From Phoenix dactylifera (taxonomy: Eukaryota > Streptophyta > Magnoliopsida > Arecales > Arecaceae): a stretch of DNA of 64,000 nt. Of this stretch, positions 1 to 22,917 are shown one piece after another; positions within the stretch are counted from its first letter, which is position 1, and each line of letters starts with the position of its first letter. The notes below the pieces were generated by a model that made no database searches, had not been told where the DNA came from, and was given only the letters and a program-made list of their open reading frames with translations. The DNA lies in assembly GCF_009389715.1 (NCBI RefSeq), contig NC_052404.1, positions 2,844,738 to 2,908,737 on the forward strand. Direction: 5' to 3'. The position numbers were made by a program, and so were the translations under genes.

Positions 1-1238
1 GACAATTAATTTGCAAGACAACTTAGAGGAATGTTGAAAAGTTAGAGTCCATGGGGTTTAGGATGGTATGAGTCAACCTATAGCTTGCTTCAATTTCTGG
101 TTCGGACCTTAACCTTGAACAAAAATGAACTATCTAGGTGATGTTTCTAAGTAAAATATATATTTTTGGATGACTATGATATGATTTAGGGAGTAGGATT
201 TGGTTTTAAAGGGTTTAGGTCTATGGATGATTAAAAAAAGTAGTAATTTTTGTTTTTTTAGAATTTTGTTTGAAAGATTTAGTTCAATATCCATCTAATC
301 TAGTGGATGTATGAAGTCATGTAATGTAAAGAAGGATGTTGTGACCTCATCATTAGTGTGTGAGGTCATCACTCCAACTTTAAGATAATCCAGACTGTTC
401 AATAAACAAAATGACTAATGTTTTGTATGAACTAAAAGTCATCAAGTTAGTAAATCTAAGGTTGGATGTCTTGCCATTATTTCAATTTCATATTTTTTTG
501 TTACTGTTTTTGTTTGATGACAATATCATCTATTAATTTCAATTTATCATCATTAGTAACTTTCCAACTAGCTTGGTGAAATTATTTTCTCCACCCTTGC
601 AACATGCAGACACTTTCTCCCCTCTTATTAGACTATACACCTTCAACTGACTATTTTGAAGTCATTTTGCTGGGCATTAAAATTCTGTGGATGAAGTTTG
701 TTACCCAAAGGAGTGTATTCTATGAACCCAAAATATCATCATTATCAGATTTTCTCTTGGCTAAACTATTAAAATGGAATTAGGTAGTAGGGAAAAAAAC
801 AGGAAAATCATTTAGACAAGCAATTAGCAGATATTGATGCTGATTTTAGACTTCTTCCCTTTCATGTGAGAAGCTATATCAGTGAACAAGCTTCCTGGAT
901 TAGACCATGTGGCATGAAAATGAGGTTTACTATGTCTACTCATAAATGATTTGGAATTTTTCCAATTTGGTACTAATTGTAAAACTGTTCAATCATATAG
1001 ATTGACTTTTGTGAGAGCTTGGATATATCTCTATTAGGAATAAATGTGAGGTATGCTGTGCACTTCTTGAATAACTTGAAGTTGCTACAATTTTGTTTTC
1101 ACTGTTATTTTCTTCTGAAGCGTCAAAATGGGGTCTACATGTCATGCAAGGATTTTGAGGCTTATATTTTTTTGTATTGGCTGTTGAGATCTACTTGAGA
1201 ACTTTTGTAACACAAAGCTCTGTTCTCTCACTTGGCAG
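1..1238 (+). other. Intron of INO80 (3' part)
   Basis: AT-rich sequence with no coding signal, ending in a polypyrimidine-poor CAG acceptor before the exon at 1239. The exon opens in phase 0 with residues AELRKKEERDAAEALKR, which belong to the INO80 DBINO region. The upstream exon is therefore outside the window. I see no repeat or RNA gene here. Confidence 0.7.
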
Positions 1239-10398
<9,160 letters not shown>

Positions 10399-12432
10399 CT
10401 TGCCGTGGTGACGTTAGGGGTGTACAGGAAGGAATGGCATCTCATGCTCTTTCTCCAACTGCACAGAAGTTTTTGATGGAAGATTCAAAGCATGAATCAG
10501 TCTTTGGCTAGCCCTAAGGATTGAGATGGAGACCTAGAAGTTATCATGCGTTCCTATTTGTATGTCTGGGCCCGAGGCTCTATAGGCGAGGAGTGCATGC
10601 CCTCCATCCCGGGGAATAAGCATCACGAGCTTTGGAGCTGTATGAGGTTGCCTGTGGTCATCTAGATTCAAGAAACAATCAGTATGTGGTTGGCATTGGC
10701 ACAGCAAATGGTTATGCGCAGAGTGGAATCTTCAGAATTAGTGGACGCTCAGACGAGAAGATATCTAGCGTATTGTTGGTTATATCTTAATATTTATTTG
10801 GTGTTAAATTCACAGTTTTGGTTTTCTTGCACCCAAGGCCATCAATATCTTCAGATTATAGAAAATGGCATGGTGAGGCTGCTGTGTAAATAAGCATTAT
10901 AAGCATAGTGATAAGTTCTCACATGGTAGTATTCGTGTAAAATGGTCGTCTTTCTAGATGGCGCGCAGAAACAAATTAACGTTCCGTTTTTAGCACAATT
11001 AATATTGATTAAAACTGTACAAACTAGTGGACTACGGTCAGTTTGTTGCAGTTGGTAAAATTCTTTGATCTAGGCTTCTTGGAATTTCAGCTTCTTGGTC
11101 GTAGAAAGGAACTTTTCTAATAATCTTTTGCCATTCCTAATCATGCCATTATTTATTGTTGGCTTAAGTATGCCCTGCCTCCAAAGCAGACTGCTTTGGT
11201 TTATTTTAATATCCGCGTGAGCCACGTACTTGGCCTCTTGCCTTCATGATATATGTTGCATTTTTATTTGCATATTGGATTGTTGCCTTGATGCTTCAGA
11301 GACTGCTCAGATCATCAACCATTGATTATAAAGTTTGATGTTTCGTACATGAGTATATGATGCATGCAAAAGCATAAAGGTCTTAAAAATGTTGCCATTG
11401 TTCTTGGAGAAGCTTACATCAAGCTTTATGATGCCATCGCAAATTAAAAATCCACGGTCTGCTCGATACTCTAAACATGTCACATTTGCATACCTTTATT
11501 ATTAAAATTTAATCCCTACCTAGCTTGGCTTGTCCATGGATTACGAGGGTGGTAGTGTTATCTTTTAGTTGCATTCCTCATGTTTGAGGTATAGAACTAA
11601 TCCAAGAGGAAGAAGTAATTCATGGTTCTCATGGATCACTAGCTTTTTTTTCATTTTTCTTTTGTTGTCATACTTGTTTCTCTCTCTCTCTTTAAGAAAG
11701 AGTTCATTCCAACAAATAAGAGACATAAAAAGAAGGTGTGCATGTTATTTATCAGGTCTAGATTTTTTAACAAAAAATGAAGAAGAAATGAAGTTGAAAT
11801 TAACAAGAAGCACATATTACAAGAAATAAATCAAGTAAGAATTGTTATCCTATTAATTCATTCCTAAAAACCAAATCTGACCATGAGCCCTTTCTACTAT
11901 TCCTAATTACTATTGCTTATAAATTCTTTGTGGCAGGCAATTCATCCTATTCCAATTTCTCTATTCACCAACTCACCTTGCAACATTTGCCACTCGGAAT
12001 AAGGCAATCAGCCATCCAAAGAGATATAATGCTCAAGTTTAGCGAAATAGAATTTAACATGAGAATCACAATGGCCAAAAGATGTGAATTAAGTTCAATG
12101 TTCTAGAATTTAATGGATAGCAGCACATAAAAGAACAACATTGCATCTATACAAGTATAAATGTTAATTAAGTTCAATGTTAATTCTAATCATAGATACA
12201 TCATGATTAAATGACAAATTTCTCACTTATCAAATTTTGTCATTGGTCTTTCAACCTCCCAGATGGAGGTTGCTTTTGGAATTTGAAGCCTGGCTTGAGC
12301 AGGGAGCCAATTTGTACATTGTCGAACCCTGGATGTTCGTATTGCTCGGCCCAGGCCCGGGCCATTGCGTGAATAAATGCCCGAAACGCTACCTCGCAGC
12401 CCCAGAAGGAGGGAAATCAAAAACCCTTGGCC
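10399..12432. other. Intergenic: INO80 3' UTR and RECA3 upstream region
   Basis: Two kb between the INO80 stop and the RECA3 start. The first 500 bp are probably INO80 3' UTR, with an AATAAG-like element near 10887. No ORF with family resemblance is present. The 250 bp before the RECA3 ATG become GC-richer (12290-12430) and contain an AAACCCTT word near 12421, a telo-box-like motif seen in plant promoters and leaders. No clear TATA box was identified. Confidence 0.6.
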
Positions 12433-15400
12433 ATGAGAGCCCTGAGGCCTCTCTCGCTCTCCTCCTCGCTTCTGCGAGCGGTTTGCTCTGCCGGCGCCGG
12501 AGGACGGCCTTCGGGTGGTCCCTCTTCTCTCCGCGCTCTTTTCCAGGTGATTTACTTTGCTTCTTGATCGGATTTTTGAACTCGAGCATTAATCTTCTCC
12601 ACTTCGAGTTTTATATTATGGCGTAGTAACAATCTTCCATATTTAGCTGAAAAGGTACCTTCTTTTTTTCTCCATTTTGAATGGTACTTTCAGATTCGAT
12701 AGAAAAGGTTTCGTCTTGACGGAGATTGGGACATTTGTGCTCGAGTTGTTTCCCCTTTTTTTGGTTCGTTATTTTGGGTTATAACAAAAGGTCCCACGCT
12801 GTGATTTTGCTCATCATTTATGCCACATAAATTTATTTTTCGCCTTTAGATTGATTCTTGTCATGATTTGGAGGTCGGTTATATTTGCATAGCTGGATGC
12901 GATTGTAGACGTCTTGGCCTATGCGAGGCATTTTTATCGATTGCCTTGTGAAGGCTTGGTACATTTATATGCATACGTGGACTGGAATGTAAAAAAAAAA
13001 AAAAAATCACTTCCAAATGCTTTTAAACTTTGAATTTTATTGAATTTTCTTTTTCCTGCTAGAATGGAGGAGGCCAGGTTTTATCTTTTTCGAGGATAAA
13101 GGGTCGTTTCCTATCATCAACAGGTATTATTGTTAGCCTCTCTTTCTCTCTAGATCTCTATATCATCTTTTGTTTTGTAAAACACTGTTAATAATTACAT
13201 GTAGAACTCTTTTACTGGACACCTGTATTATGGACTGTACCTTTTTTCTAACAATTCTGTGATCTAGTACCTGCCTCATGCCATTCCTTGTTTTATGAAA
13301 TGTGGCTGCTTCTTTTTTGGAAATTTTAAATTAGATATGGTAGCAAATGATGGTAATACTTGTTTCCATTCTTTAGTCGATGCTTGTATTACATTATCAT
13401 GTTGTGTAATGTGTAATTATACAGTATTATTTACTTGATGTAAGGTGTAGACTGTAAATTGTATATGCTGGTCCATTTAGGCCAATGTTTCCTCGCCTTA
13501 TTCTGATCGTTCAAAAAAATAAGCCACTAGGACAAAACAAAAAGAAAAACATGGCTATTTCAAGAAGTATCAAATTCCAAGTTATATATAGGTCGTTTTG
13601 GCAGATGGAGTAAGTGCTGAACAATTAGCCATCATGAATGCAAAGTTGAAGCCTGTTTAGCTTAGATGCTTGGAGAGATCTTTCTAAGGGTTTTCTTAGG
13701 CCCTGAAAAGACCCCATAAGTCAAAAACCAGGGATAAGGAACTTATACATGGACTGCGATTTAACTTGAGCTAGACTTGCTTCCATCACTTGTTTGTTAC
13801 GTTTATAAATAGCTGAACATCATGTAAGCTAATTATGCACTTGGAACATGGATATGAAACTGAGGTCATGTTAGTGGTTCACTTCTAGACAACTGAGTAT
13901 TGTGTAGCTTGAGTGTGCACTATCTCAGTTACATGTTTTCCTCCTACTTTTGGGAAGTGACAATCGTCAAAAGAACTGCAAAGTTATTTTTGGAAAGTTT
14001 GAAGCAACCATGTTCATGCTTTTTCTTTCCATGTTTGGTCCATGACTACGTCGACATTATTTACTACACTTCTAGAAGAAGGATACTTTTTTCTTTCTAA
14101 TGACTTGGAAGTAGGACTTAGGTTTTGTGTCACGGAACTGACTTCTAGAATTTTTCTTACAGTTCGTATGGACAGTATGGTCTCACATGTATGTTAAATA
14201 TGTGTAATACAGCCTATTCTCAATGCATGATATTTCAGATACCTAAGAGTTACACAATAATTCTTTTAAAATAAAACCTAAACTTGCTGATTGATATGGG
14301 CCTTCTTATTATGTTAAAAAGGACTGTGATATGGGCCTTCTGAATTCTGATTGTAGGGTTCAGGAAGGAGATTTAATGCACCTCTTGTAGGAAATCTATT
14401 GCTTAGCCATGAAAAGACCTTGTGTGACCCAAATTAGGAAGTGAAGTCTCTAAAGAACCTAAGTAGCTGGTTGAAGATCAACATTTGCAGTTTACTTTTG
14501 AGAATAAGATCAAAGAAGTTTAGACCAGGTCCAGCCCTTCTTACTCCTTTTACTCTCTCTCGAACTTCTGTTCTCTTCTTTTTTATCTTTTCCTACTCAA
14601 CCTACAATCATTTTTCACTGTTTCTGGTGTAGTGCAAAACATATTGCTGCAATCATATCTCATATCTCACTTTCAGTTCTTTCTGAAAATCGGCCTTATT
14701 TGATCTTTTTGATATTCTGTAGTGGTTAAATTTTGATTTCATATTATGGCTATCTGATTTTTCTTTCTTTATCTTCTGCTAAGACTCTTTAACCTCTAGA
14801 ACCCATAGGATGTATATCTTAGTTTCACTCCCCATTATGTGAACACTAGGGCAGCTTTATTTAATTTCCTGTTTCATTTTGAAAGTTAAAAATTCCTCTT
14901 TTGTTTTGTTTCTGAACTAGATAGCAAGCTAAATATTTGATCATTAAAATCCTTGATTTGTTGTTCATCACCTTCCTTACAGTTTTCTTTTCTTCACAGG
15001 GTGCAATTGTACATTGGTAGATGTGCATTCTTTCCCTGGAATGATAATATCCTCCATTCCATTTTAATTTATTCTTGATTTTTCTTAATTATCCTCATAT
15101 CCACCTCATCTTCCACTGTTATGTAGTTATGTTTATACCTTGTTCCATCTCCTTCTACTTCTAGTTCTAGTGTTTTAGTGAGCTTGAAACCTTTGTTCTT
15201 TGCCTGTTTTATGCTCCGCACAGCTTACATCTCTTTTTCCTTTAGTCCATTGTAGTATTTGATTAATTAGGCTGTTGTTCTAAACACTTCTTTGTTTGAA
15301 ACTTGTTTGGGATTCTTACATGTAGCAAACTATATAGATTGGTTTAAACTAGTCTGTCATTTGGAGATGTTAGAATCCTTATTTTCACTTGCTAATTTGA

Positions 15401-18400
15401 TTATTAGTGGTTCAAATGTATGCTAGTCCTGATGCTATAGGTGGAAGGAATATTATTGATTCCATCTTGGCTGCAATTCTCCTGCAAAAATTATTTTGTT
15501 TTAAAAAAGTTGTTGTATGAGTGCTCTGTCTGTATCATTGGATCGATTCAAAGTGATGGTTAGGAAGCAAAGGAGACATAACAGAACTGGAAAGAACTGT
15601 TGAAATACCTTTATCATCTCTTTAGGTGTCTGCAAATGGCGACACACCACATGACTTGGTTGCTTGCATCTATGAACTGAATGTTGTTTGTGAGAAGATT
15701 GTTAGACACCACATTTGTAATGGAAGAAGTTATCATGACGCAAAATGAACACCAAATGTAAAAAGTGTAATGAGACGCTATGAATTGAGATATTATCATT
15801 GTTGATCTTGCTGCACTAATGCATGGTAATCACTTAAAAGGTGTGTCCTGGTTGCAAGAGCATGTTTTCAATTAAATTTTTTTTTAAAGTATTACCTATA
15901 TTTTACAACATGATTGGGGTTGATGGAAAAAATTACTTTATTTCTTTCTATTGACTAGAACATATAATGCTAGTTTCTCTCACTTTTTATCGTGATGATA
16001 CTAACTGTAGGTGTGTGACCGGTTAGGTAATAACATTGTAGCTATTGTTGCAATGAAAACTTAACACTTATTTCCATTCTTCATCACAACTGTTCATTTT
16101 AATTGTACAAGAGGCTATTTTTCATGTAAGTTACCTTCAATATATGTGTCTTTTTATTATACATGTGTCTATTTATCATAAATATAATACAAGGTGCAGT
16201 TCTAATGCATAATTTCTTTAGCACTTTTTTGATGAAATAAAATATTCTAATTTTCAGTTGAGACACTGTTGGAGTATGAAAGAGATCAACCTTTTGATGA
16301 TCGAAAAGTGATTGAGAAAGACTCAACACTTAATCTTGCTCTCTCTCAGCTTGCAGCGGATTTTGATGTAGAATCCAATTTATCTTTGAGTCGGTTCTTT
16401 CGTACAAGGTACACACATGTGATCTCTACAGGCTCTCTGAAGCTTGATCTGGCTCTTGGGATTGGAGGGCTGCCAAAGGTGAAAATGTTTGACAGTATGT
16501 GCATGAAAATAGTATCTTTCTTTTGTCGATTCATGGCGCATATATTTTGAATGAGTTGTGAGAACTTTCTCATCATGTGAAATAATATAAAGAGTTATTA
16601 TTTCATTTTAAGCAAGAAGTAGACATTTTCTGTCTACTTGTATATGTCTTGTTCCAAAAGAAAACTTATTCTTGATTAAGCATCTTTTTATTTAATATAT
16701 CCTATTTTGTTTCTGTCAGTAGACATGCCGCAGAATCTTATTGATTTCTTTTGGATTTAGAAGTCTGTGTGATTTTAATGATAATTTACTCATCTCCTTC
16801 TCTAATGTCTACCTAGATTTTTTTTATAATCTAGGTACATACCATGTTACCGGATGAAACAGATTGGGAACAGCCATTCTATATTGAATGGTCTTCCATA
16901 GCTTTATTTTGTATGTGTTTATTATACACTTGGGATGTTGTGTGGACATTTCTTATCCATGTCCTTCCTGATTTTTTTTATAAGCTTAACTTAACATGTT
17001 TTTCTGTCAATCTATTAAATGATTACAGCTGATATGCATATTTTTAAATGATAGTTTTTATAGAATCAATAAGACAAGGCTCTTTTACTCTACTTGTGCA
17101 AGTCATTCAATCAATTATCATTTGAAAGAAACAAAGAAACAAGATTATTGAAATTGCAGCTCTGCTTTTTATACTAATTAAATATCATTCCAGACTTTGC
17201 ATTGTTCACATGTTGTATCCTTAAAAAGGTACTAATACTGTATGGCAGATATGGCTTCTATATGATGTTCTTGAAAGTTGAAAAAATTCAAATTTAGACA
17301 ATGTTGGCTATCCTTCTTTTTGTGAAAGTTCAGAGTATGATTTTGATTTATTATGTCTATAAAATTTAGTCATTTGTAATACAAGAAAATATAGAATAAA
17401 AATGAAGTCATTTGAAGAAAGGTGGAGGTAGCATCAATGGAGAACAAAGTGAGAGGACGGCATAGATTGTTGGGACATAAGCAATGTAGGTCGAGAGATG
17501 TACTAGTAGGAAGGAGTGATTTGTGTAGAGATAGAACGAAAATCACAAGGGATGAACTAGTAAGGAAGGACTAGATATCTCAACATCTTTCAGAAAGAAT
17601 GGTTCTTAACCGAGTGGAGGCAACCCCAACTAGTCTGGGATTAAGGCTTAGATGAGTTGAATTCAGTTGAATATGCATATAATCTTTAATCATGTATGAA
17701 ATTGGTTTATTTCTCATCATTGTGAATCATACATTGGGTATTTGGGTATGAGTAACTAGTAGCATATACAATGCCAATTTGAGGTAGGCTGTTGATGGTA
17801 TTTTGGAGTTTTCAAAGATTTAAAGAATGCTGAAATTGATCCAAGTAAATATTTTAGGTGCTCCAAATATTTTAAACTTAAAGAGAAGTTCTGTCAATTA
17901 GCTTCCTTTGTTTTTCAGTACTTGTAATTTTTCTTTTTTACTGCTTGCATCAAGTGTCAAATATTTTGATTACGATATCAGGTTGATTTTTTATTGTATC
18001 TGATGATTAGATGTTATTAATTTCATCTGCTGCTTCTTACTTTATGTCCTTGTAATATATGGAATCAGTTCTTAAATTTATGGAGCTGTCACTCTTGAAT
18101 TTGCGTTAATCTTGTATAACAAACTCCATAGATTCTAAATTTATGAATTTAAATTTGTTGTGCAGGGGAGAATGATTGAAATTTATGGAAGAGAGGCATC
18201 TGGGAAAACAACACTTGCACTTCATATTGTGAAGGAAGCTCAAAAGCTTGGAGGTTCTTCTTTCTCTATGCTAATTTTCTTATTATTGAATTAATGAGTT
18301 AAGGCTACTCTGCTGTGAATTGTCAGTGTCCTTGTGGATCATCCCATGAATAATTGAGATTGTTGATTTATGGGTTGTATTTAAGGCCTTTAATGGGAAT

Positions 18401-21400
18401 GGTATTGTTCAGGAAGCTCAAAATCTCATGTTTTGCTGATTTAGATCCATTGAATGTTCTACCTTCTACCATTTAATGTGAACTTCATGCTTGTATTTGT
18501 TTTTCCTTTTCCTAAAATTGACAGTATTAGCTGTGGCAAGAGAATGCCATACAAAAGAAAAATCTCTTAATTTGCATGGTCAATTGGTATATGTTATGTC
18601 ATGCACAAGCCGTCTTTCTTATAAGTCATACTCAAAGGAAAGAAGCTGATTCTGATAATCTTGCAACATCATTGTAGCTGAAATTTTCACCAAACATACA
18701 AATAATCATAAGCAGTAGGCCTTTTCCATTGGTCTAATGTCCAGCAGCTTCAGCATTACGCATCCTAATTTGCCAATGATGCCAAGGCCAATCCCTTGAG
18801 GAATAGACTTGTCCACAAGTAATTGTTGTATTCCATCATGGTCTTCCTTGGCTGTAAATTGGCTTATAAAGTGTCTAATTGTTAAATCCAAATATTTTAC
18901 ATCCTCGCATGTGTTGATGAACTTGTTTTGTGTAACATGCTATATTCAAGTGTCATGACGTGTTTTAGCTTTATCTATATATTTAAATTTCATAAATGGT
19001 TCCAATAGGAATGCTTTAATTAATAATAGTTAATTACAATTTTTATGCTGAGGATTCTGTTGGAACATGTATGAAAACTTCTGCCCTGGGCCAAATATTT
19101 AAAATGCTTAGAATTGTTTAGCTAGAACTGTATTTTCAGTATCATCTGTCAATGTGACTAAATCCTCAAAATTGTTCATCACATTTAACTCTTACACTTG
19201 CATTGATACAATATTTTGATTCCTCATTTCTATAGTTTCCTTATCCATATTATTTTTCTGTGACTTCTTTTGGGCTTTGCACCTGCATTGCTTTCCTCTT
19301 GAAACTGTGTTGTGCACTGCATTCTGCCATGACATCACTTATAACGATGGTTGCTTTTATTCTATGCGTAATTATAAAATTGTCTCATTTGCAGGATATT
19401 GTGCTTATCTTGATGTAGAGAATGCTTTGGATCCGTCTCTTGCAGAAGCAATGGGTGTAAACACAGAAAATCTTCTTATTTCACATCCTAGTTGTGCTGA
19501 AGATTCCTTGAGCATAGTGAATACTTTAGTTAATAGTGGATCAGTTGATGTGGTGGTTGTGGATAGTGTACGTAAGCATAACATTCTGCTTTTCTACAGA
19601 TAGTGAGATCCATTTATCTTACAGTTCTTTTTCCTTATATCTGTTGCACCACGTTATCTGGTTATGTTTGTGAGCAGTAAAATTTTTGATATTTATTGAA
19701 AATAATCTTTGCCTGAATTTCTATCATGGAATAATTAAATATATATTTTCTTATCAGACTTGACAGCTTGATTATGTGGCAAACTTTTTAAGATACAAAA
19801 TTGTATTGCTGTATTAATTGTGACTATGATTTTGATATAGCTTAGGTAACCAGGAAACAAATTGATCAAAAAAGTTCATAAAGATCATAAAATTTTGCGA
19901 ATGTAAAGAGCTATGAGCATTTTTAATATCCTTGCATGAAGGTATAAGTATAAGTGTTTTTCTTTGATTTTATCTCTTCAGTATTATTCTGATGTGAAAA
20001 ATTAGCATCTTGGGGTTCATCAAACAAGAAAAAGGGGAGTACGGGGATATTTCATCTTGCTCAAAATGGCCCCTCTGGATGGCTATTTAATATTCGTTTA
20101 ACTTATTTAATAGAATAAGATTTATTTGCATCAGTTGATCAAGTTTTGATTTTTCCTTGATGTTCTGTTTCTCTCTTTCCTCTCTTTTGGAAGTTCCTTT
20201 ACCATTCAAATTCACAAAGTCCGAACTCAGACATCAACTAATTCTGGACTGAAATGATACACTTAATTTGTGGAACCTATTTTAATAGAATAAGATTTAT
20301 TTGCTACAAAGAAACTGTTTGCAGAACCTTGAAATAATCCACTTAATTGAAGCTAAAAGGATGCCTTCCTGCAATCTCCGCATGCCTATGATTTTTTGCA
20401 AGTTGTGAATGGATATTCAAGATTTCAGTATCTGATATTGAGCCATAGTCCCTCTGCATCTTAAATTGCATCTGTGTTAGCTTCATCCTGTTTTCATATC
20501 AGTTGCTATCTGATTTGTTTGAGTTTGCGGTTTTAAAACCTGAGCAAAAGATGGTTTGGTTTGGGAGTTCCATAGTTACTTGTATATATCCTTATTTTTG
20601 CATGTTCGCATGTGCGAGCATGTAACTAGATGCCGTATTCTGCTCCATATTACAATACTAATCATTTGTCGACGGGTGTGTAAATTTGAAATATCATGTC
20701 ATCGAAACACTACTACAGACTTTGTGGCTAAAAGATATGGATATGATATACATTATTTATCCTTGTTTAGCAGTGTAGAATGATCGGTTTCTTTATTTTG
20801 TATTCAAATTCATATACTTCTTACTCAAATTGCCTTGTATTATGATAGGTGGCAGCCCTTGTTCCCAAATGTGAACTTGATGGCTTGATGGATATCAATT
20901 CTCAAGAAGTACAATCACGATTCATGACCCAAGCACGATTCATGACCCAAGCACTTAGAAAAATTCAGTACTCACTAAGCCGGTCCCAAACTCTTGTTGT
21001 TTTTATTAATCAGGTAGATTCTATTCTTTTGACAGTTTTTTTTTAAATTCATTGATACGATGGAGACTCTCCTTTTGAAAAGATTGGCAAATCTACTAGC
21101 TGTGATGATGGTAGACAGTTTAAAGCACCTTGGTCTACTTTGATATTTATATCAATTAGAGTCTTCACTATCTTTGGAAAGAGCTTGGCCTATTTTAACA
21201 TCTACATCTATAAGACTTGGGACTATTTTTTGAAAATTGATAGTCTGATCTTTGAATGGCTGTTAGCTCAGTTGGTTGGTAGCCCTCAGGTGCAATCCTG
21301 ACTGATGGTGAATAACCACAATATTCTCAGAAAAAAATATTTACCAAATGACAATTATACTACACAGAGAGAGAGAGCATATATTGACTAGAAACCTAGG

Positions 21401-22885
21401 TGTTTAATTACAATATTAGTTCATATATGGTCTAACCATGCTCTCCAAGAAAACGTAAGGTGCTCCAATCTGTTATAACGCAAAGGTTACTACTTCATAG
21501 CATCAATCAAATATGACAACCTTTACTCATTATTTCATATGGTTCTACATGTCAATTTGAGTTGTTAAAAACAATGTCAATTTGTGTAAAACAGAAATAC
21601 AATGATATCCTTCTGCCGAAAATGGTACAAGCACATTGTCATTTAGTCTTGAGCAGTCAACTGCTATTTAATAGATTTGAGCAGTTTGGTGAATACTCTG
21701 AAACAAAGAGTTGTTTGCACAGACAAGGTGCATAACAAAGGAACAGAAACCCAAAGGCATCCCTTAAAGTGATTATCATTTGGACTGCATGCATATCTTA
21801 CTCAAGAGTTTGCATGGTGTTGCATGTTGGTCAAGTCCAATTGTCAAAAAGTTACAATATGAGCAATTTGAGATGAGCCTTGTTATTGCTTACGCAGCAG
21901 TTTTGCATATAACATTGCTATAACTGATGGAACTTCTATCTACGTGGAGACTAATAAGTATTTTATTCCTAACAAGGTTGATATTTACTTAATGTGTTTT
22001 TCCTTTAATCCTTTCTCAAACTCCTTTACGCTTTCTCAGATCTCCAAATTCACATTTTCAGGTATCTGATGCATCATAACATATTGGAGCTTTTAAACTT
22101 TCTCTAGTGTGATATTTATTTGTACTTTACAAAATGACTATTCACTTCTTTCTTATGTTGATGAGAATTGATTTGATACTTTTGCCCGGATTTACCCAAT
22201 TGTGGCAAGATTGAAATTCTAATTTACTGCTTTCTGGTTATTCTGGGTATTATCTATAGCTCTTATTCCTTAAAGTTGTTTAAATCTTGATCCGAACCTA
22301 GCCCAACATAACCGTACTTCTCAATGCCACCTTTAGACAGTACATGAAATCCAGTCCATTTATTAGAATTGCTAATTCTGATTGGTTTATGGGACTACGT
22401 GGGTGGTGTACCCTGAGCTGCTGGTTTGCCTATGGTGTCTCCACATCACTCCATGCAAGACTGTCCTTCGAATTCAAGCTTTATTGTTGGTCCTTAGAAC
22501 TTACCTTAGTTTATTTCATGATGATGGTTTTCATGTTATAAGAAATTGATCCAATCTTGTATTTCTTAGCGAGCGACACGATATAATATAGTACTACTTT
22601 ATGAGCAAAATGTATCCAGGAAAGGATCATATCTATAGTTCGTAGTTTCTTGGTCGAGCATGCAATTGTGAATCAACTTCAATCAGGACCATATAACATC
22701 TCTGGATAATTTACTCATGAAAGTATTTTAGGACTTTCAATTTCCTATAACATGATTTATGAGATAACAAAAATGAAACTAAAATTAATTTTTGTTGGTT
22801 ATTGTGGCACCTGATTCCTTTTACTGTATTATTTGGATTACTATTCTTTCTCCAGATATGTAAACTGTATTATGGGTAATTTATT

Positions 22886-22917
<32 letters not shown>

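Noticed and set aside
12237..12626. 129-codon ORF overlapping RECA3 exon 1
   Set aside because: It is in a different frame from the mitochondrial leader that splices correctly into RECA3.
21249..21310. Possible tRNA gene (TAGCTCAGTTGG ... GGTGCAATCC)
   Set aside because: The two boxes are only about 13 bases apart and no cloverleaf can be drawn; at most a decayed SINE head.
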